DNA from: Conexibacter arvalis
GTDB taxonomy: Bacteria; Actinomycetota; Thermoleophilia; Solirubrobacterales; Solirubrobacteraceae
DNA length: 64,000 nucleotides
Direction: 5' to 3'
Assembly (NCBI RefSeq): GCF_014199525.1
Contig: NZ_JACHNU010000006.1
Span: 1-64,000, forward strand
The notes under the pieces are model-generated. The model saw nothing but the letters and a program-made list of their open reading frames with translations, ran no database searches and was not told the origin of the DNA. Position numbers and translations under genes: made by a program. Below, piece after piece: positions 1 to 9,272 of the stretch (positions are counted from its first letter, which is position 1; each line of letters begins with the position of its first letter).

Positions 1-48
1 TGTCCTGGCCCGCTGGCCCCGCCGCCGACCACGAGAACCTCACAAATA

Positions 49-107
49 GAAAGCCCCGCCCGAGGCCGCCGCGCACTTTGCGCGACAGCCTCGTTTGCGG
101 GGCTTTC
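49..107 (-). terminator. Probable terminator of tRNA-Glu
   Basis: Arms at 49-59 and 97-107 are exact reverse complements (11 bp), with a smaller GAGGC/GCCTC stem nested between them. It lies 7 nt beyond the 3' end of the minus-strand tRNA-Glu. The same 11-bp arm sequence recurs in the hairpin at 55437-55463 beside tRNA-Pro. Confidence 0.65.
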
Positions 108-113
108 TCGCAG

Positions 114-186
114 TACCGCTACGGGGATTCGAACCCCGGTTTCCGCCGTGAGAGGGCGGCGTCCTAGTCCCCTAGACGATAGCGGC
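114..186 (-). tRNA. tRNA-Glu (anticodon CUC)
   Basis: The reverse complement folds as a cloverleaf: acceptor arms at 180-186 and 115-121 with a G-U first pair, anticodon stem CCGCC/GGCGG closing the loop CTCTCAC (anticodon CTC), and a T-loop TTCGAAT on a GGGG/CCCC stem. Discriminator base is A and CCA is not encoded. It decodes GAG. Confidence 0.95.
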
Positions 187-357
187 AGGACTGGTGCGCT
201 CCGCATGAGCAGCGCGCGGAGAGGAGGGTAGCAAAGGCGTGCGCGCGCGGGATGTGCGGCCCGTCACGGAAGCGGCTGGGACGTGCGGCGGGGTGCGGGA
301 GGCGACCGCGACGCCGTCTCGGAGCGAGAACGTGTATCTTCGCCTGGCTGGTCCCGT

Positions 358-441
358 GCGGCTGTGGCGGAATCGGTAGACGCGCAGGCTTCAGGTGCCT
401 GTGAGCTTCGGCTCGTGGAGGTTCAAGTCCTCTCAGCCGCA
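358..441 (+). tRNA. tRNA-Leu (anticodon CAG)
   Basis: An 84-nt class II tRNA with a long variable arm. Acceptor GCGGCTG (358-364) pairs with CAGCCGC (434-440), discriminator A. The anticodon loop TTCAGGT gives CAG, reading CTG, the dominant Leu codon at this GC content. CCA is not encoded. Confidence 0.95.
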
Positions 442-447
442 TCGTGG

Positions 448-473
448 AAGGCCCGCTCCTTGGAGCGGGCCTT
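448..473 (+). terminator. Terminator after tRNA-Leu
   Basis: Perfect 12-bp arms at 448-459 and 462-473 with a TT loop, followed by a T-containing tail (TTCGTCGTT). It starts 7 nt after the tRNA-Leu discriminator base. Confidence 0.85.
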
Positions 474-526
474 CGTCGTTCTCGGGCCGGCGCGGCCCGC
501 CGGTCCGGCGGTGGGCCTCCCTCCGC

Positions 527-2338
527 TCAGCGCAGCGTCACGGTGACGCGGCCGCGCGGTGGCGTGGCGGTGATCGCGCGGAGGGTCACCGTGCGGCGGC
601 CGGCGCGGAGGGTGCCGCGCGCGATCGTGCGGGCACCGGCGGCGACGCGGACGCGGGTCGCGCGGGTCGCGGGCTTGGCCGACGTCACCTTGCAGGTGGT
701 GCGGATCCGCTGCTTGCGTCTGCGGCCTCTCCCGGTCGGCTTCAGCGGCTTCGACGTGCAGGTCACGCGCGGCAGCCCGGCGCTCGCGCCGGCCGCGCCC
801 GTCTCGCCATCTCTGCCGGCCGGCCCAACCGGCCCGACCGGCCCGACCGGCCCAACAGGCCCCGCAGGCCCCGCCGCCCCGTCGGCCCCGTCCGCCCCCG
901 GCGTTCCGGCCGGCGCCGCGACGCCGGCGCCGGCGAGGGGGATCTCCACCGGACCGGCGGCGTCGTTGGCGTCGAGCGTCAGCGTCGCGGTCGCGGCGCC
1001 CGCAGCGGCCGGTCGGAAGCGCAGGCCGATGCGGCAGCTGCGGCCCGGCGCCACCGCTCTGCCGTCGCAGGTGTCAACCTCGACCGCGAAGCGCGAGGCG
1101 TCGGGCCCCGAGACGGTCGACCGCTCGACCCACAGCGGCTCGCGGCCGGTGTTCTCGACCGGCACCCAGGTCAGCGGGCTGCGCAGGCCCGCGACGACGT
1201 CGCCGAAGTCGGCCGGCGGAGCGTCGGCGCTCGTCGCCGGCGTGTACAGGAACAGGTCGGGGAAGGCGTCGCCGCAGTCGCAGCCTCCGATCACGGCGAC
1301 TCTGCCGTCGCGCAGCAGCACCTGCGCGTAGTTGGCGAGCTCGCGCGGCATCGGCTCCACCTCACGCCACCCCTCAGCACCCTCCGCGCCGGCTCCCAGC
1401 AGCTCGCTCTCCGACCAGAAGCCGGTCGCGAGCACGTCGCCGCTGCTCAGCACGGTCGCCGCATGCGACGCCCGCTCGTAGCCCATCGCCGGCGCCGGCT
1501 TCCACCGCCCGCCGGCCACGTCGAACCACTCGCTCGTGCCGGTCACGGCCGACCACCCGTCGATCGAGCCGCCGACCGCGAGCAGCCTCCCCGGCAGCGC
1601 GACCAGCGGGAAGGCGGCGCGCGGCGTCGCCATCGGCGGCAGCGGCTCGAAGCCGTCCTCAACCGGGTCGTAGCGCTCGGCGCTCGCGGTCGCGACGTGG
1701 CCGCTCGCGCGGCCGCCGGCGATCAGCACGCTGCCGTCGGGCAGCAGCGCCGCGCCGGCCTCGGCACGGCGGCTGGCCATCGCCTCGGAGACCGGCGTCC
1801 ACGCGTCGGCCTGCGGGTCGTAGAGCTCGGCGGTGTCGAGCGGGGCGGTCGAGGGCGCGAGACCGCCGACGACCAGCACGCGCCCGTCCTCCAGCAGGAC
1901 GGCCGTGTGGTTCTGCCGACCCGTCCCCATCGGGGCCGCGTCGCTCCAGCCGTCGGTCGCAGGATCGTAGATCTCCGCCGTCGCCAACGAGGCGCTGTCG
2001 GCGCCGCCGCCGGCGACCAGCACGCGGCCGTCGCGCAGCAGCGTCGCGCTGTGGCCGCGGCGCGCCGCTCTCATCGCGCCGGCCGGCCGCCACGTCCCGG
2101 TCGCGGGATCCCACCGTTCGGCCGTGGCGATCGCCGGCCACGGGCTCGCGCCGCGCTGCCCGCCGACGGCGAGCACCGTGCCGTCCCGCAGGGCGGTCGC
2201 GGTCAGGGCGTTGCGTTCGATCGACATCGGCGAGCCGGTCGACCATCCCGCCGCCGCCTGCGCGTTCGCGGGCGTCAGCGCGACCAGCAGGAGGGCCGTC
2301 ACCGCTCCCGCGACCGCTCTCGTCCACGTCGATCTCAT
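527..2338 (-). CDS. Exported kelch-repeat protein with collagen-like segment
   Basis: A 603-aa protein with an N-terminal signal peptide (basic start, then a hydrophobic run ending near residue 28 at AQA). Residues about 35-370 hold repeated kelch motifs of the type TATALRDGTVLAVGG followed by AERWDPATGTW, which predict a beta-propeller. Residues about 375-470 resemble a choice-of-anchor/ASPM-SPD-2-Hydin beta domain (GPDASRFAVE, APGRSCRIGLRF). A Gly-x-y collagen-like tract (GPVGPVGPVGPVGPAG) follows, then a basic C-terminal beta domain. Ligand and function are unknown; it is probably surface-attached. It is convergent with the tRNA-Leu unit. Confidence 0.85.
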   Translation of the reverse strand: MRSTWTRAVAGAVTALLLVALTPANAQAAAGWSTGSPMSIERNALTATALRDGTVLAVGGQRGASPWPAIATAERWDPATGTWRPAGAMRAARRGHSATLLRDGRVLVAGGGADSASLATAEIYDPATDGWSDAAPMGTGRQNHTAVLLEDGRVLVVGGLAPSTAPLDTAELYDPQADAWTPVSEAMASRRAEAGAALLPDGSVLIAGGRASGHVATASAERYDPVEDGFEPLPPMATPRAAFPLVALPGRLLAVGGSIDGWSAVTGTSEWFDVAGGRWKPAPAMGYERASHAATVLSSGDVLATGFWSESELLGAGAEGAEGWREVEPMPRELANYAQVLLRDGRVAVIGGCDCGDAFPDLFLYTPATSADAPPADFGDVVAGLRSPLTWVPVENTGREPLWVERSTVSGPDASRFAVEVDTCDGRAVAPGRSCRIGLRFRPAAAGAATATLTLDANDAAGPVEIPLAGAGVAAPAGTPGADGADGAAGPAGPVGPVGPVGPVGPAGRDGETGAAGASAGLPRVTCTSKPLKPTGRGRRRKQRIRTTCKVTSAKPATRATRVRVAAGARTIARGTLRAGRRTVTLRAITATPPRGRVTVTLR

Positions 2339-2470
2339 CCGGCTTCTCCTTCGCTTGGGGACAGGTCCACCCCGTCCTTTCGGCGGCAGCGCCGGAGGCC
2401 TGAGAAAGAGTGCGGTCGGGCGGCGAAAACCTCTCGGTCCCGCCGGCCGGACGCGGCGGCCGGCGCCCGC

Positions 2471-5338
2471 TCAGCGACCGTCGCGCAGCGCCGCGGCCAA
2501 TCTGGCGCGCGAGTCGATCCCGAGCTTGCGGTAGCTGCGCGTCAGGTGCAGCTCGACGGTCCGCACGGCGAGGAACTCGCGCTCGGCGATCGCGCGGTTG
2601 GAGAGCCCCTCTGCAGCCAGCCCGGCGATCCGCCGCTCGCTCGGCGTCAGCGCCCCGACGCCGCTCGACCGCAGGCGCCGCGGCCGCGCCCCGGCTCTCA
2701 CCAGCGCCGCCCGCAGCGAGTGGACCAGCGGCGCCGCGCCGCAGGCCGCCGCCCCGTCGAGCGCCGCGCGCAGCAGCTCGCGCGCGACCGCGAGGTCGCC
2801 CTCGCCGCCGACCGCCGCCCGCTCGGCGCCGAGCGCCTCCAGCGCACGCACCCGTTCCAACCGCGCCTCCGACCGCTCCCCCAGCGCGACCGCCTCCTCC
2901 AGCAGCTCCCGCCGCCGCGCCCCGTCGTCGCTCAGCGCGGCGACGGTCCGCAGCGCCATGCTGAGGTTGCGCGGCCCGCCCCACGCACGCGCGATCTCCA
3001 GCTCCTCGTGCGCCAGCCGCCGCGCCTCGGCGCCGTCGCCCTCGACCGCCGCCAGCCGCGCCAGCCCCGCCCGCCAGGTCGCCGAGCCGGGATTGCGCAA
3101 GCCGAGCAGCTCATGGCGCTCGCGGCATGCCTCCAGCGCTCGTCTCGCGGCCGGCAGGTCTCCGGCGAGCGCGTGCAGCCGCCCCTCGCTCGCCAGCAGC
3201 GGCCCGTACAGCGTCGTCTCCCCCATCGGCTCCGGCTCGTGCCAGCGCGCGAAGGCGTCGCGGGCCTCTGCGACCGCTCCGCGCGCGACGCGGCACTCGA
3301 TCAGCACCGACAGCGCGACCGCGCTGCCGAGGCCGCGGCCGCTGCGCGACGACAGCCGCACCGCCAGCGTCGCGTCCTCCTCGGCCGCCGCCAGCGCCCC
3401 GCGGCGGTAGCCGGCCCACGAGCGCCAGCAGGCCGCCAGCGCCAGCCCGCTGACCGAACCGCGCCGCCGCGCCTCCTCCATCGCCGCCGTCAGATGGTTC
3501 TCCGCCGAGGCGAGCCGGTCGGCCATCGTCAGCGCCGCCGCGGCGCTGTGGATCAGCGGCGCGTCGGCGGTCGCGACCGCGAGCGTCGCGCCGCCGGCGA
3601 GCGCGCGCTCGGCCAGCTCGGCCGTCTCCTCGGCGCTGCGCGCGACCGCCATCGCCCAATGCCAGACGATTCCTGCCAGCACCAGCCGCTCGCCGACCGT
3701 CGCCCCGGCCGTGACCTGCGCGAGCAGCGCCTCGGCCCGGGGCGGCACCAGCCGCGCCCGCTCGAGGCTGGTGTTGCCGGCCGTCAGCGCTTCGGCCTCC
3801 AGCCGCAGCAGCAGCTCCGAGTCGCCGAGGCCGCGCGCCGCCCGCACGCCGCGGTCGAGCGTCGCCAGCGCCGGGATCGGCCGCTCCGCCAGCACCAGCA
3901 CGCGCCCCAGCTCCAGCGCGGCGACGGCACGCGCCGCGTCGTCGGGCGCAGCGTCGAGCGCGGCGGTCAGGTCCTCCTCCGCGCCCGGCCCCAGCTGCGC
4001 CGCCGCCGCCCGTCCCAGCTCCAGCAGCAGCCGCGGCCGCAGCTCGGCCGACGCCGGCTCGGCCAGCGCCCGCCGCAGGTGGCGGGCGGCGACCTCGGGC
4101 GCGCCGCTGCGCAGCGCGCGGCCGGCCGCCGAGCGCAGCGTCGCGACCGCCCACGGGTCGCCGCTCGGCTCGGCCGCGTCGAGGTGGAGCGCGACGATCC
4201 CGGACTCGGCCCCGCGCGCGTGCAGCAGCCGCGCGGCGCGGCCGTGGAGGTGGGCCCGCTCGCCGGCCGGCAGCTGCGCCGCGATCGACGCGCGCACGAG
4301 CGGGTGGACGAAGCGGAGGCGGGGACCGGCGTCGAGCAGGCCCGCGGCCGCCAGCGCGTCCGCGTTCGCGCGCGCGGAGGAGAGGTCGGCGCCGGCCAGC
4401 TCGGCGACGACGTCGAGCGGCGCGTCGTCGCCGAGCAGCGCCAGCGCCCGCACCAGCCCCTCGGCCGACTGCGGCAGCCGCCGCACGCGCGCGAGCACCG
4501 AGCGCGAGACGTCGCGCGCGTCGGCCGCCTCGACCGCGGCGACGGTCGCGCCGCCGTCGCGCAGCGTCGTCAGCAGCTCGCGCAACAGGAACGGGTTGCC
4601 GCCGGTGACGCGATGGCAGGCGGCGCAGAGCTCCTCGTCGGCGACGTCGAGCCGCTCGCGCACCGCCTCGGCGACCGCCGCGGCGCTGAGCGCCGCCGGA
4701 GCGATCCGCACCGCGCCGGGAACCGCGCCCAGCGCCGTCGCCGGCGGGACGGTCGCGCCGGGCTCGGCTGGCCGGGCGGCGACCAACACGAGCAGCGGCT
4801 GGTCCTCGACGCGGCCCGCCAGGTAGTGGAGCCAGCGCAGCGACGGCCCGTCGGCCCAGTGGGCGTCGTCGACGACCAGCACGAGCGGCCGCCGGGCGGC
4901 GAGCGTCGCGCACAGCCAGTGGAGCGCGTGCAGCAGCTCCGGCAGCGGGTCGGAGCCGGCGACGCCCTCCTCTGCCCCGTCCAGCAGCCGCACCGCCCGC
5001 GCCGCGTGGCCGTCGAGCAGCGCCGTGCGGGCCTCCTCGCCGAGCCCGGCGACCCGCGCCTCCAGCAGCTGGCGCACGACTCCGAACGGCAGCTCCTGCT
5101 CCAGCTCCGCCCCACGCGCCGACAGCAGGTCGAGGCCCAGCTCGCGCGCCCGACACCGCGCGGCGTCGAGCAGCCGCGTCTTGCCGATCCCAGCCGGCCC
5201 CTCGACCAGCAGCAGCGATCCCTCGCCGGCCCGCGCCGCCGCCAGCGCGGCGGCGATCGCGCGCAGCTCCTCGCCGCGCTCGCGGAGGCGGCCGGGAGCG
5301 GCCGCGGCCGGTCTGCGTCGAACCCCGATCTGCGACAT
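2471..5338 (-). CDS. LAL-type LuxR transcriptional regulator with ATPase domain
   Basis: This 955-aa protein fits the large ATP-binding LuxR (LAL/MalT-like) family. A Walker A motif GPAGIGKT lies near residues 46-53 and a Walker B-like LVLVVDDAHWADG about 100 residues later. A long alpha-helical TPR-like middle follows. The last 65 residues are a LuxR-type HTH (LTPSERRIAGLAAEGLSNRA). Such proteins bind an inducer through the sensor/ATPase part and activate promoters. It starts with ATG at 5338, divergent from the histidine kinase gene across a 154-bp gap. Its target is not evident. Confidence 0.9.
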   Translation of the reverse strand: MSQIGVRRRPAAAAPGRLRERGEELRAIAAALAAARAGEGSLLLVEGPAGIGKTRLLDAARCRARELGLDLLSARGAELEQELPFGVVRQLLEARVAGLGEEARTALLDGHAARAVRLLDGAEEGVAGSDPLPELLHALHWLCATLAARRPLVLVVDDAHWADGPSLRWLHYLAGRVEDQPLLVLVAARPAEPGATVPPATALGAVPGAVRIAPAALSAAAVAEAVRERLDVADEELCAACHRVTGGNPFLLRELLTTLRDGGATVAAVEAADARDVSRSVLARVRRLPQSAEGLVRALALLGDDAPLDVVAELAGADLSSARANADALAAAGLLDAGPRLRFVHPLVRASIAAQLPAGERAHLHGRAARLLHARGAESGIVALHLDAAEPSGDPWAVATLRSAAGRALRSGAPEVAARHLRRALAEPASAELRPRLLLELGRAAAAQLGPGAEEDLTAALDAAPDDAARAVAALELGRVLVLAERPIPALATLDRGVRAARGLGDSELLLRLEAEALTAGNTSLERARLVPPRAEALLAQVTAGATVGERLVLAGIVWHWAMAVARSAEETAELAERALAGGATLAVATADAPLIHSAAAALTMADRLASAENHLTAAMEEARRRGSVSGLALAACWRSWAGYRRGALAAAEEDATLAVRLSSRSGRGLGSAVALSVLIECRVARGAVAEARDAFARWHEPEPMGETTLYGPLLASEGRLHALAGDLPAARRALEACRERHELLGLRNPGSATWRAGLARLAAVEGDGAEARRLAHEELEIARAWGGPRNLSMALRTVAALSDDGARRRELLEEAVALGERSEARLERVRALEALGAERAAVGGEGDLAVARELLRAALDGAAACGAAPLVHSLRAALVRAGARPRRLRSSGVGALTPSERRIAGLAAEGLSNRAIAEREFLAVRTVELHLTRSYRKLGIDSRARLAAALRDGR

Positions 5339-5492
5339 CGCCGCCGCATCGTAGAGCGCGAAGCGGGCACGTCAGCGCTCCGTCGACCTGTCGGGTTATC
5401 CCCAGCCCCGGACGCCCGCTCGCGCCATGGCGCCGGCCGGCCCCGCCCCCGATCCTTGCACTACGCCGCGCCCCCTGGACCGCGAGGATCGC

Positions 5493-6791
5493 ATGACCGA
5501 CACGACGCACGATAATCCGACGATGGCGATGGAGCCGACGATGACGCTGCGACCGCTCGGCTGGCGGCGGCTCCCCGAGTGGGGGCGCGACTTCGCCTTC
5601 CACAGCGTCGGCTTCGTCACCAGCATCGTCGGCTTCTGCGTCTGGGTGACCGCCGTCTCGGTGACGCTGTCGCTGCTGGTCTTCGTGATCGGCTTCGCGG
5701 TCGCGCTCGGCTCCTTCTACGCCTTCCGCTGGTTCGCGCGGTTGGAGCGCCACCGCGCGGCGCTCGTGCTCGGCGAGCCGATCCCGGAGCGCTACCACGC
5801 GGTCCCGAGAGGCTCGGGCTGGTTTCACCGCCTCAAGCTGATGGCGAAGGACCCGGCGACGTGGAAGGACTTCACCTGGACGCTGCTGTGCGGGACGCTC
5901 GGCTTCGCGCTGTCGCTGGTGGCGCTGATGCTGTGGGGCCTCGTCGTCGGGATGGTCACGCTGCCGCTCTGGTTCTGGGCGCTGCCCGAGTCGGCCAACG
6001 TCGGGATCTACGAGGTCGACAACCTGCCGCTGGCGCTGCTGACGGCGGCGATCGGCGTCGTGCTGCTGCCCGTCTGCGGCTGGGTCGTGCGCGCGCTGAC
6101 GATCGCCGAGCTGGCGTTGATGCGGCCGCTGCTGCGCGCCAGCCGCGAGCAGGCACTGGCCGAGCGGGTCGAGGTGCTGACGACGACGCGCGCCGGCGCC
6201 GTCGACGCCCAGGCGGCGGAGCTGCAGCGGATCGAGCGCGACCTCCATGACGGCGCGCAGGCGCGGCTGGTCGCGCTCGCGATGAACCTCGGGATGGCGG
6301 AGGACAAGTTCGACAGCGACCCCGAGACGGCGCGCGAGCTGCTGGCCGAGGCGCGCGGCGAGGCGAAGACGGCGCTGACCGAGCTGCGCGACCTCGCGCG
6401 CGGGATCCACCCGCCGATCCTCAGCGACCGCGGCCTGGAGGCGGCCGTGACCGCGCTCGCCGCCCGCAGCCCGCTGGCGGTGACGATCGAGGCCGACGTG
6501 CCCGAGCGGATGCCGCCGTCGATCGAGGCGGCCGCCTACTTCGTCGTCGCCGAGGCGCTCGCCAACGCGACGAAGCACAGCCGCGCGCTGCGGGTGCTGG
6601 TCCGCCTCCAGCTGGTCGACGCGCGACTGGTCGTCGAGGTCGCCGACGACGGCGTCGGCGGCGCCGATCCGGCCGGCAGCGGGCTGGTCGGGCTGAGACG
6701 CCGGATCGAGGCGCTCGACGGCGAGCTGCACGTGATGAGCCCGCGGTCGTCCGGCACGACGCTGCACGCCGAGGTACCGTGCGGGTCGTGA
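5493..6791 (+). CDS. NarL-family sensor histidine kinase
   Basis: The N-terminal 200 residues contain four hydrophobic membrane segments in two pairs. Then comes a HisKA_3 dimerisation domain with the phospho-acceptor motif RIERDLHDGAQARL, and a HATPase domain with an N box (EALANATKHS) and a G box (DDGVGGADPAGSGLVGL). It would autophosphorylate the H-box His and pass phosphate to the response regulator encoded 28 nt downstream. I chose ATG 5493 because GAGG precedes it by 5 nt; an upstream in-frame ATG at 5427 would add 22 residues without a ribosome site. Confidence 0.88.
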   Translation: MTDTTHDNPTMAMEPTMTLRPLGWRRLPEWGRDFAFHSVGFVTSIVGFCVWVTAVSVTLSLLVFVIGFAVALGSFYAFRWFARLERHRAALVLGEPIPERYHAVPRGSGWFHRLKLMAKDPATWKDFTWTLLCGTLGFALSLVALMLWGLVVGMVTLPLWFWALPESANVGIYEVDNLPLALLTAAIGVVLLPVCGWVVRALTIAELALMRPLLRASREQALAERVEVLTTTRAGAVDAQAAELQRIERDLHDGAQARLVALAMNLGMAEDKFDSDPETARELLAEARGEAKTALTELRDLARGIHPPILSDRGLEAAVTALAARSPLAVTIEADVPERMPPSIEAAAYFVVAEALANATKHSRALRVLVRLQLVDARLVVEVADDGVGGADPAGSGLVGLRRRIEALDGELHVMSPRSSGTTLHAEVPCGS

Positions 6792-6819
6792 CCCGCGCCC
6801 GCCGCCCCACCCCCGCCCG

Positions 6820-7479
6820 ATGCGCGTCGTGATCGCCGAGGACCTCGCGCTGCTGCGCGACGGCATGATCCGGCTGCTGCGCGACAACGGCCACGAGGTC
6901 GTCGCCGCCGTCGAGGACGGCGACGCGCTCGTGCGCGCCGTCCACGGCCACAAGCCCGACATCGCCGTCTGCGACGTGCGGCTGCCGCCGACCTTCCGCG
7001 ACGAGGGCGTGCGCGCGGCGCTGGAGGCGCGCAGACGGGTCCCGGGCACGGCGATCCTGATCGTCTCCCAGTACGTCGAGGAGACCTACGCGACCGAGCT
7101 GCTCGCCGACGGTCAGGGCGGCGTCGGCTACCTGCTGAAGGACCGCATCGCCGACGTGCGCGAGTTCGTCGACGCGGTCGAGCGGGTGGCCGGCGGCGGC
7201 ACGGCGATGGACCCGGAGGTCGTCGCCCAGCTCGTCACCCGCCGCACCGGAGGTGGGCCGCTGGAGGACCTGACGCCGCGCGAGTCCGAGGTGCTGAAGC
7301 TGATGGCAGAGGGCCGCTCCAACGGCGCGATCGCCGCCTCCCTCGTCGTCACCGAGGGCGCCGTCGAGAAGCACATCTCGAACATCTTCGGGAAGCTCTC
7401 GCTGCCGCCCTCCGACACCGACCACCGCCGCGTGCTGGCGGTGCTCGCCTACCTGCAGGGGTCCGGCGAGCCGGCGTAG
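6820..7479 (+). CDS. NarL/LuxR-family response regulator
   Basis: A 219-aa two-domain regulator. The receiver has the acidic pair near the N-terminus (AED) and the phospho-acceptor Asp52 in IAVCDVRLPP, with a conserved Lys in YLLKDR. The C-terminus is a LuxR HTH (LTPRESEVLKLMAEGRSNGA). It is the cognate partner of the kinase immediately upstream. The start has no clear ribosome site, so translation may depend on coupling or a leader. Confidence 0.92.
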   Translation: MRVVIAEDLALLRDGMIRLLRDNGHEVVAAVEDGDALVRAVHGHKPDIAVCDVRLPPTFRDEGVRAALEARRRVPGTAILIVSQYVEETYATELLADGQGGVGYLLKDRIADVREFVDAVERVAGGGTAMDPEVVAQLVTRRTGGGPLEDLTPRESEVLKLMAEGRSNGAIAASLVVTEGAVEKHISNIFGKLSLPPSDTDHRRVLAVLAYLQGSGEPA

Positions 7480-7486
7480 CGCCGGC
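7470..7486. terminator. Short hairpin over the response-regulator stop codon
   Basis: GCCGGCG (7470-7476) and CGCCGGC (7480-7486) are perfect complements with the TAG stop codon as loop. It lies between convergent genes and could end transcription from both sides, but it has no T-tract. Confidence 0.4.
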
Positions 7487-7499
7487 CTGCGGCCCCGCC

Positions 7500-8446
7500 T
7501 CACCCGGGCAGCAGCCGCTCCGCCATCAGCTCCAGCGCGTGGTCGTCCTCGTGCAGGTGGTGCTGGAGCATCACGTGCGTGACGCCGGCGGCGCTGTACT
7601 CGGCGACCCGCTCGGCGATCTCGTCGGGCGTGCCGACCAGCCAGCTCTCGCGCAGCTGCGCCAGCGCCTCCTCCACCTCCTCCTCGCCGCGGCCGAGCCA
7701 GTCGAGGATCGCCTCCGCGCGACGCAGCAGCTGCGCCTCGTCGCGGCCGACGACGAAGCCGGTCATCAGCGACATCGGCAGGTCGGCGGGGTCGCGGCCG
7801 GCGGCGACGCAGGCGTCGTCGAGCGCCGCGCGGATCGCCGCGCACTGCGCCGGCGACTGGTGGACGGTGTTGTACTCGTCGGCGAAGCGGGCGGCGAGCG
7901 CGAGGCCGCGCGCTTGCCGCGGCCGCCGACGCGCAGCAGCGGGCGCGGGTCCTGGAGCGCCGTCGGGAGCGCGTCGAGCTGCTCGATCGCGTAGTGGGCG
8001 CCGTGGAAGGAGAACGGCTTGCCGGCCCAGCTGCGCGTGATGATCTCCAGCTGCTCCTCGAGCACGTCGAACCGCTCTCCGACGGGCAGGAACGGGAAGC
8101 CGTAGCGGAGGTGCTCCTCCTCCAGCCAGCCGGCGCCGAGGCCGAGCTCGGCGCGGCCTCTGGAGACGTGGTCGGCCGTCACGACCAGCTTCGCGAGGAT
8201 CGACGGGTGGCGGAAGGACGCCGGCGAGACGACCGTGCCGAGGCGGATCCGCTCGGTGATCGGCCCGAGCGCGCAGATCGTCCCCCACGCGTCGAGCGCC
8301 CCGCGCTCCTCGCGGCCGACGACGGAGAGGTAGTGGTCGGAGCGGTAGAGGCCGGTGTAGCCGAGCCGCTGGGCCGTCTCGGCCAGCGCCCGCCAGTTGG
8401 GCCAGGTGACGTCCTCCTGGCCTTCGACCATCACGGAGAGCAGCAT
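7500..8446 (-). pseudogene. LLM-class flavin-dependent oxidoreductase, frameshifted
   Basis: Reading from ATG 8446, the frame encodes a typical luciferase-like (F420/FMN-dependent) N-terminal two thirds, e.g. ELGLGAGWLEEEHLRYGFPF and PRPLLRVGGRGK. At about 7910-7916 the frame breaks. The family's next motif, RGLALAARFADEYNTV, continues in another frame through to the stop at 7500. Adding one base after the GGRGK codon Lys restores a continuous protein of about 315 aa (GGRGKPRGLALAA). Either a real 1-nt deletion inactivated the gene or the base call is wrong. It is convergent with the response regulator. Confidence 0.8.
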
Positions 8447-8538
8447 GCGGGCAACCTACCCGCGCCAACGTGGTTTGGAGCGGCCCCGCAGCGGCGAGCG
8501 AAGGAGCGGTATCCCACCTCGACGCTGGAGGCGACGCG

Positions 8539-9120
8539 ATGAAGTTCGGCATGACGCTCGTGCGGCTGCTGCTCGGCGGGCTGATGATCGGCCACGGCAC
8601 GCAGAAGCTGTTCGGCTGGTTCGGCGGCCACGGACCCAAGGGCACCGGCCAGTTCCTGGAGTCGCTCGGGCTGAGACCGGGAAGACGGAACGCGCTGGCG
8701 GCCGGCGCCGCCGAGGCGGGCGGCGGCGCGCTGATCGCCCTCGGGCTGATGACGCCGCTCGGCGGCGCCGCGGTGACCGGGGCGATGGCGACCGCGATCA
8801 TCACCGTCCACGGGCCGAGAGGGCCGTGGGTGACCGAAGGGGGCTGGGAGTACAACGCGGTGATCATCGGCACCGCGGCGGCGATCACCGACGCCGGCCC
8901 GGGCCCGCTGTCGCTCGACGCCGGCCGCGGCCGCGAGCGGTGGGGCAGCGGCTGGGCGCTGGCGCAGCTCGTCGCCGGCCTCGCGGGCGCGGCGGCGATC
9001 ATGGCGATGGCGAGAGCCGAGGGCGAGCAGGTCGACGAGCCGGGCTCGACGCCCGGCGAGCCCGCGGCCGACGCCGGCCAGGCCGCCGCCCAGCCCGACC
9101 CGACGACGCCCGCGGCCTGA
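8539..9120 (+). CDS. DoxX-family membrane protein
   Basis: A 193-aa protein opening with the DoxX pattern (RLLLGGLMIGHGTQKLFGWF) and four hydrophobic segments. The C-terminal 40 residues are a charged, Pro/Ala-rich tail. DoxX proteins are small integral membrane proteins linked to redox or quinone chemistry, with no firm reaction known here. The start at 8539 is preceded by GGAG with 8-nt spacing; the frame is open further upstream but lacks family similarity there. Confidence 0.88.
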   Translation: MKFGMTLVRLLLGGLMIGHGTQKLFGWFGGHGPKGTGQFLESLGLRPGRRNALAAGAAEAGGGALIALGLMTPLGGAAVTGAMATAIITVHGPRGPWVTEGGWEYNAVIIGTAAAITDAGPGPLSLDAGRGRERWGSGWALAQLVAGLAGAAAIMAMARAEGEQVDEPGSTPGEPAADAGQAAAQPDPTTPAA

Positions 9121-9208
9121 GCGCGCGAGGGGCCGCATGAGGTCCGCCGCGGCGGGCGACCTCCGCCCGCCGCAGCGCAGCGCATGCCGCTGGCCCGCGC
9201 CCAGATCG

Positions 9209-9257
9209 TTGGTGCATCTTCGGAACGGTGCTACGTTGAGTTCGAAGCAAATCGAAC
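9209..9257 (+). promoter_or_regulatory. Promoter and inverted repeat before small gene
   Basis: TTGGTG (9209-9214) and TACGTT (9232-9237) are separated by 17 bp, a good sigma-70-like pair. Just downstream GTTCGA (9240-9245) and TCGAAC (9252-9257) form a perfect inverted repeat around the likely transcription start, a candidate operator. Inference from sequence only. Confidence 0.5.
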
Positions 9258-9272
9258 CAAGGAGGGACGTTC

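Noticed and set aside
395-5515. A 1706-codon open frame on the + strand
   Set aside because: It runs antisense through the kelch and LAL-LuxR genes; composition is Arg-rich with no domain, as expected for a GC-rich shadow frame.
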